From Peromyscus leucopus (taxonomy: Eukaryota > Chordata > Mammalia > Rodentia > Cricetidae), in contig NC_051063.1 of the NCBI RefSeq assembly GCF_004664715.2, positions 115,864,829-115,928,828 on the forward strand: DNA of 64,000 bases, in the 5' to 3' direction. Position 1 is the first letter of the stretch; each line of letters opens with the position of its first letter. Under the pieces are notes generated by a model. It saw only the letters and a list, made by a program, of their open reading frames with translations, did not search any database and was not told the origin of the DNA. Of the stretch, positions 58,623 to 64,000 are shown in pieces. The position numbers and the translations under genes are program-made.

Positions 58623-58720
58623 GAGACTGCATTTGTTGTATAGCCCTGGTTGGCCTGACATTCATATGTAGACTGACCTTTAACTTTTGGTAAATCCCCC
58701 CCCCCCCGACCCCCGCATGC
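58623..58720 (-). repeat. B1-like fragment disrupted by the L1
   Basis: 'gtatagccctggttggcctg' is reverse-complement B1. The T-run of the L1 target site would be its A-tail. A C-run follows at about 58,697-58,708. Confidence 0.65.
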
Positions 58721-58779
58721 TTTTTAGTTGAAAATAGATTTTTTTTTATACAATATATTCTAATTATGGTTTTTCTTAC

Positions 58780-59151
58780 TGCTGTGGGATAATGATCTTG
58801 CATACTATAAAGATTTGGTTTAATAAAATGCTGGTTGGCCAGTAGCCAGGCAGGAAGTATAGGTAGGGCAACCAGACTAAGAAATCTGGGAAGACAAAGG
58901 GCAGAATCACGAATTGCCAGCCAGATGCAGAGGAAGCAAGATGAGAATTCTTCACTGAGAAAAGGTACCAAGCCACATGGCTAAACATAGATAGGAATTA
59001 TGGGTTAATTTAAGTATAAGTACTAGTTAATAATAAGCCTGAGCTACTGGCCAAGCATTTATAAATAATATTAAGTCCCTGAGTCAATTATTTGGGAAGC
59101 AGCTGCTGTGTATTTGGGAACAGGTAGGCAGGAGAAAAACTTCTGCCTACA
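58780..59151 (+). mobile_element. mys-like solo LTR
   Basis: 372 bp from 'tgctgtgggataatg' to 'acttctgcctaca' with family phrases 'gttggccagtagccaggcag' and 'aataataagcctgagctact'. No convincing target duplication is left. Confidence 0.85.
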
Positions 59152-60035
59152 TTTCCCCTCATTTCCTCCAGATCTTCCCCACTTTCCTACATACTCAACT
59201 CCACATCCTGTCTTGTTCTCTCTTATTAGAAAACAAGTAGACATCTAAAAAATAAAGTAGAAATATTAAGTACCATAGAATAAAAAAGAACAAACTTGAA
59301 TAAGATGAAACAAACACATGAACAGAAAAACAAAGAGGCAAAGAAAAAAGCACAAGAAACACACATAGATGCAGAGACTCACATTGGCAAACACAGAAAT
59401 TCCATAAAAATACAAAATTAATACCATTAATGTATAAGCAAAAGACTGGTAGGGTGAGAAAACAAACAATAACAAAAATGAAAAAAAAAATCCCAGAGAA
59501 AGTATTATGAAACAAAACCAAAAGAATACAAAACAAAACAAAACAAAACCCTCCAAAAGTACTGTTGAGTTTGTTTTGTGTTGGCCATCTATTGCTGGGC
59601 ATGGGGCCTGCTCTTAAGTATATTCACTGGATTGTATACTCAGTGAGACTCTATTAGAGAAAACTAATTTTTCATTCGCCAGTGGTTATCATCTGGAGGT
59701 AGCTTCTGGGTTTGCATCTACTTCCACTCTCAGCATTGAGAAACCCATCAGGCCCAGACCTGGGCAGGTCCTGTGCATGCTGCCACAGTATATATGAATT
59801 CACATGTACATTGTTCCTCCTGTATTTAGAAGGCCTTGTTCCTGGGTGTTTCCCATCCTCTCTTCTTTCTGCCTCCTATTCTGCAGAGTTCTCTGAGCTT
59901 AGGGAAAACTGATAGAGATATCTCACTTAGGACTGAGTGCTCTAAGATTTCTCACTCTCTGCCCACTTGTTCAGCTAGGGATCTCTGCATTTGTTCCCAT
60001 TACTTCAGAAGGAAGCTTCTATGATGATGGCTGAG
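59152..60035 (-). mobile_element. Lx-type L1 3' UTR, first part
   Basis: Phrases recalled from the rodent Lx 3' UTR run in order: 'cagtgagactctattagaga', 'ctgggcaggtcctgtgcatg', 'ttaggactgagtgctctaag' and 'gaagcttctatgatgatggc'. A (AAAAC)n-type A-rich part is near 59,505-59,548. The element resumes at 62,952 after a 2.9-kb insertion. Confidence 0.75.
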
Positions 60036-60194
60036 TGTGGTGGTTTGAATGAGAATGACCCCCATAGGCTCATATATTTGAATACAGAGTCATTAGGGAG
60101 TAGCACTACTTGACAGAGATTAGGTGTGGCCTTGTTGGAGTATGTGTGGCCTTTTTGGAGGAAGTATGTAACTGGGTATGTGCTTTAGGATTTC

Positions 60195-60198
<4 letters not shown>

Positions 60199-60252
<54 letters not shown>
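60199..60252. repeat. (CT)n microsatellite
   Basis: About 27 CT units inside the 5' LTR. Confidence 0.96.
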
Positions 60253-60255
<3 letters not shown>

Positions 60256-60262
60256 TCCCTGT

Positions 60263-60715
60263 GTAACACAAATTTATAAATGGTCTTTTAATAAAAACAT
60301 GGTACCAGATATTGGGGTAAATGCTGAAAGATCAGAAGACAAAAGAACAAACCACAAACACCTCTTACCTCTAGGACTCCTCAGCCTGAAAAAGCTTCTA
60401 GTTCCTGTGTCTTCATGCCTTATATACCTTTCTCTACCAGCCATCGCTTCCTGGGATTAAAGTCATGTGTACTTCCCAAGAAAGGCATGAGATCTCAAGT
60501 GTCAGGACTAAAAGTGTGTGCCACCACTACCTGGCTTTGTTTCTCTCCTAGATTGAGTCAATTTCATGTAGTCCAGGGTGGCTTTGAACTCACAGATGGA
60601 TCTCTGCCTCCTGAGTGCTAGGATTAAAGGTGTGTGCCACCACTGCCTGGCCTCTATGTTTAATCTAGTGGCTTGTTCTGTCCTCTGATTTTCAAGCCAA
60701 TTTTATTAGGGTACA
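60263..60715 (-). mobile_element. B1-containing LTR-like unit
   Basis: About 450 bp interrupts the 5' LTR. On the minus strand it holds two B1-like 3' segments in tandem (complements of about 60,560-60,655 and 60,440-60,535), then a TATATAAGG box (complement of 60,417-60,425) and an ATTAAA signal (complement of 60,287-60,292) about 130 bp later. TATA plus polyadenylation signal in that spacing is LTR-like. Read as TG...CA it spans 60,263-60,715; alternatively 'acacaa' at 60,266-60,271 and 60,713-60,718 would be a 6-bp duplication. Family unknown to me. Confidence 0.5.
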
Positions 60716-61529
60716 CAATATATCACCACACCTCTGCCTATGTATCTGAATGCAGAACTCTCAGCCACTTCTCCAGCACCATATCTGCCTGTATTCTGCT
60801 GTGCTACTTGCCATGGTAAGAATATACTAAACTTCTGAAACAATAAGCCAGCCCAAATGAAATGTTTTCTGTTATAAGAGATGACATGGTCATGGTGTCT
60901 CTTCACAGCAATAGAACAGTGAGACAGGAGCATTGCTAGAGAGTGGGGTATTCCTATTACAGACCTGAACATGGTCCTTGTTGGCTCAATATGGACTTTG
61001 GAACTTTAGATTAGGAAAGTACTTGAACACTTTAAGCTGGGTTTAATGAGACATAGCAGGAGGAACATAGAAGACAGTGCTGAGGGCTATTTGAACCGTG
61101 GAGGTCCAGATCAAGAATTTTCCAAGGAGAGGAATATTAGTAAGTGGCCTAAAGACCACTCTTATGAGATTTAGGCAAAGAATGTGACTACTTTTTGCCC
61201 TAGTATAAAAAGTCTGTCTGAAGCTAAATTGAACAGTTTTGGCAGAGGAAACTTCAGCACAGTCTAGTTATTGACTGTGCCATGGGATTATTAGTAGCCA
61301 GTCTTATGCAGATCTATAAAAAGGAGCAAGCTGAGCAAGGAAAAAAAATACAGTTTTAGGAGAAAAGGGGTACCAAGAAGTATAATGGAGCCACGTCCTG
61401 TGTTCATGGAGATAAACAGATTTAAGAACAGCCAGATGCTAAATGTAATAATGGGAGTGGCAACCTCAAGTCAGTACCCCACCCAGCTAAGCTTCAATTT
61501 GTGAAAAGGAATTAAAGAAAAGCTTAGGG

Positions 61530-61640
61530 CCAGGCATGGTGGAAGACCCTTTTAATCCCAGCATTCGCTCAGAAGGTAGAGTCAGGCAGATCTATGAGTT
61601 CAAGGCCAACCTGGTCTACAGAGTGAGTTCAAGGATAGCC
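61530..61640 (+). repeat. B1 SINE, partial
   Basis: 'gggccaggcatggtggaaga', 'aggccaacctggtctacaga' are forward B1; it ends early, before the A-tail. Confidence 0.85.
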
Positions 61641-61760
61641 AAGCTTAGGTAGTAAAGGAACCCATTTAAAATAGAAAGGTAGTGAAAATGTTTTTGAATA
61701 AGGAGGCCCTTGCCCAGCAAGCAAAGAAATTGGTGGCTTCAGCTTTATGGTTCTAGTTTT

Positions 61761-61926
61761 TTTTTTTTTTTTTTTTTTGGTTTTTCGAGACAGGGTTTCT
61801 CTGTGTAGCTTTGCGCCTTTCCTGGAACTCACTTGGTAGCCCAGGCTGGCCTTGAACTCACAGAGATCCGCCTGCCTCTGCCTCCCAAGTGCTGGGATTA
61901 AAGGCGTGAGCCACCACCGCCCGGCA
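61761..61926 (-). repeat. B1 SINE with 14-bp duplication
   Basis: Well-preserved reverse-complement B1. 'atggttctagtttt' flanks it perfectly (61,747-61,760 and 61,927-61,940), so it is young. Confidence 0.96.
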
Positions 61927-62951
61927 ATGGTTCTAGTTTTAAGATCAAGGATACAAGAGTTTATGGAATTTCTCTTCATGGCCAAGAAAAGCTGCTGAGG
62001 CCAGGTGTGTGGCCAGGATGTCCCTGCATTGAGGCCTAGAGAGGCCATTGTGTAAAGCTGTAAAAGTTAAGCCTGGATTTCACTGGAGACCCCAAGACAT
62101 CGGAGATGCCAGAGTCATAGGATACCTGCCAAGGAGAGCTGTGAACAGGGTGTGGAACTAGCCAAAGAGAGAGAAATTTGTTTCAGTCAATCCAAATAAA
62201 TGCAGATGGAGAGCTGAAGGGTGCTTTGACATCAGACATGGAGATGCAGTTTGCAGTTTTCCAGCTGGTTTTTGGTCTTGCTTTGGTCCAGTATTTCCTC
62301 ACTATGGTTCCTTTCCTATTTTTTGCAATGGTAATATGTATTCCATACCATTGTATGTTGGAAGTATGTGATGTACTTTTTGATTTTGATTTTACAGTGG
62401 GTTACAGTTAAGAGATTACTTCAAGTCACAGAAGAGAGTTTGGACTTTAAACAGTGTTGAGACTGTGATAGACTAGGGGTTTTTTTGAAGTTGGACTGAA
62501 TGCATTTTTGCATTATGATATGGGTACATGCTTATAGGAGCCAGGGAGTGGAATGCACTGGTTTAGATAAGAATTGGCCCACCATTGGCTCATAGATTTG
62601 AATGTGTAAATCATTAGAAAGTGGTACTGCTTGACAGGGATTAGGAAGTGTTGTCTTGTTGGAGTAGGTGTGGTCTTTTTGGAGAAAGTGTGTCAAGGGG
62701 TGGGCTTTAGGGTTTTAAATGCTCAAGCTAGGCACAGTATCTATTTCTCTCTTCCTGATGCCTGCTGATGCAGATGTAAAACTCTGAGCTACTCAAGCCC
62801 CATGTCTTCCTCCATGCCACCACACTTCCTGTCATGATATTAATGGACTAAACCTCTGAAAATGTCAGTAAGCCCCAATTAAATGTTTTCCTTTATGAGA
62901 GTTGACATGGTCGTGACATCTCTTCACAGCAATAGAACACTGACTAAGACA

Positions 62952-63830
62952 CTGTGAAGGAAACTGATCAGAGTGCAGCAGAATGTTGTTAGGAGTCACT
63001 TTGTTGCTGTTAATTTACCAGACCGGTAGCAGCTACTTTTCCTCTAGGCCCCTGGCCAATCTAGTTTCAGGTTCTGGCTACCTAATCAGTGTCAAGGATG
63101 GGTTCCATCCTTTGGTCTGGACCTTAAATCCAATCAGATATTTTTTGGTTAGTCCCACAAACTTGGTGTCACCATTACACTAATACATCTTGCATCCAGG
63201 TCACCATTGGATATTTACCTTTATCTTTGATAGCATGCAGCATACCTTCACTGGAAGCTGGAGTCAGCAGTGGTGAATGCTCTAGGTAAACACCATCTCA
63301 ACTTCTCCACGTTCAATGAGTTGTGTAGGTGTTGACTTCAGAAATGAGGACCTTATCATCAGTTTGTGAAGAGCAATTAATGTCTTTGGCAATAGCCTGG
63401 ATAGTTTGGGGATTCACAGGGAGCCCCTTTGGCCAACAACTCGATTAGATATAACACATTCCCCAAACTAGAGTTTTCATTTGGCAACAAGAGACATCCA
63501 GTTGGAGCTCTGTCTCCTGTCTCCTTTTGGTGATTACCTTTTGATTACCTTCATATGTGTTTATATTTTATAGAGCTTCTATTATATTAGGCTTCCATAT
63601 AACACCTCAAATGTACCTTATTTCAGCTGTCCCACCCAGTATTTCCTCCCTACCCCACTTCTTTCCTCCCTCTCTTCATTTGATCGGACTATTCCAGTTT
63701 CTCCCATACATGCACAATTTTGTACTTTATTTCCCCTTCTCTCTCTCTAGTCCCTTACTTTATGTTTCTGTGGTTATATGGATTGTAGCTGCTTCTTGAA
63801 GTCTTAACAGCTAACACCCACATTTAATTG
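62952..63830 (-). mobile_element. Lx-type L1 3' UTR, second part
   Basis: Continues the element interrupted at 60,035: 'gcagaatgttgttaggagtc', 'tttcctctaggcccctggcc', 'ccttaaatccaatcagatat', 'cttctccacgttcaatgagt', 'ttatcatcagtttgtgaaga'. The right end approaches ORF2. Confidence 0.7.
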
Positions 63831-63839
63831 AATATTATG

Positions 63840-63920
63840 GTTTGAATACAATGTTTGTCTTTTTTGGGTCTGTTACATTACTCAGGATGATTTTTTTCTA
63901 GCTCCATCTATTTGCTTTCC
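63840..63920 (-). pseudogene. L1 ORF2 3' end fragment
   Basis: 'actcaggatgatttttttct' then 'agctccatctatttgc' matches the minus-strand ORF2 3' end seen in the full-length L1 at 52,970-53,008. It probably belongs to the same old L1 as the preceding 3' UTR. Confidence 0.7.
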
Positions 63921-64000
63921 CTTTGCTTTCTGAATGTTTGGATTACAGGCATGTACTACCACACCAGGCTCTCCCATAATATTATAAAATCTAAGCAATT
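63921..64000 (-). repeat. B1-like fragment at window edge
   Basis: 'gattacaggcatgtactacc' followed by 'acaccaggct' is reverse-complement 7SL-type SINE sequence. Confidence 0.5.

Larger units (their letters stand above)
60036..62951 (+). mobile_element. ERVL-like LTR element nested in L1 3' UTR
   Basis: Two direct repeats act as LTRs: 60,036-60,926 (with an insertion inside) and 62,554-62,951 (398 bp), each beginning TG and ending CA, each with an AATTAAATG-type polyadenylation region. The interior of about 1.6 kb has no retroviral frame. The purine-rich 'ggagccagggagtggaa' precedes the 3' LTR. Flanks ctgag (60,031-60,035) and ctgtg (62,952-62,956) agree at four of five bases; 5-bp duplications are typical of ERVL/MaLR elements. 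RMER15 is a possible name, from memory. Two B1s sit in the interior. Confidence 0.65.

Overview
This window is rodent nuclear DNA with no host exon, RNA gene or CRISPR array that I can support. B1, B2/B3, ID and B4 SINEs, Lx-type L1 tails and long CA/GA microsatellites indicate a muroid rodent. At least nine copies of a mys/MysTR-like LTR point to a cricetid, perhaps a deer mouse or relative; the species call is inference. The only long reading frames belong to retrotransposons.

Layout: 1-13.5 kb is mostly unique AT-rich DNA with scattered old SINEs, MIRs and two ancient mammalian repeats. At 13.55-15.92 kb lies a 2.37-kb mys-like element with a 6-bp target duplication, two LTRs and no replication genes. 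Lx-type L1 3' ends follow at 16.2-17.5 kb (minus) and 25.6-26.4 kb (plus). At about 26.7-30.83 kb is a decayed minus-strand endogenous retrovirus with an integrase remnant; its non-coding 3' part is homologous to the interior of the mys-like element. From 30.8 to 39.8 kb come four more mys-like LTRs, one inside a GA repeat and one inside an old L1 ORF2. A second, 5'-truncated mys-like copy is at 43.1-44.5 kb, and an inverted (twin-primed) L1 at 45.1-46.0 kb.

The centrepiece is a 6.6-kb full-length L1 on the minus strand (51,980-58,604). It has an 18-bp perfect target-site duplication, a 5' UTR of two ~260-bp GC-rich monomers, ORF1 and ORF2. ORF2 carries one net frameshift and ORF1 one stop plus one frameshift, so the copy is young but dead. 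Downstream, an older L1 3' UTR (59.15-63.83 kb) is split by a ~2.9-kb ERVL-like element, whose 5' LTR is itself split by a B1-containing LTR-like unit. That gives three nested layers.

No host gene network or prokaryote-type system is present. The interest lies in the mys-like family: a non-autonomous element, its truncated sibling and a likely autonomous relative in one locus. Without tools, repeat names are from memory and edges of old repeats are good to tens of bases; target duplications were read base by base.
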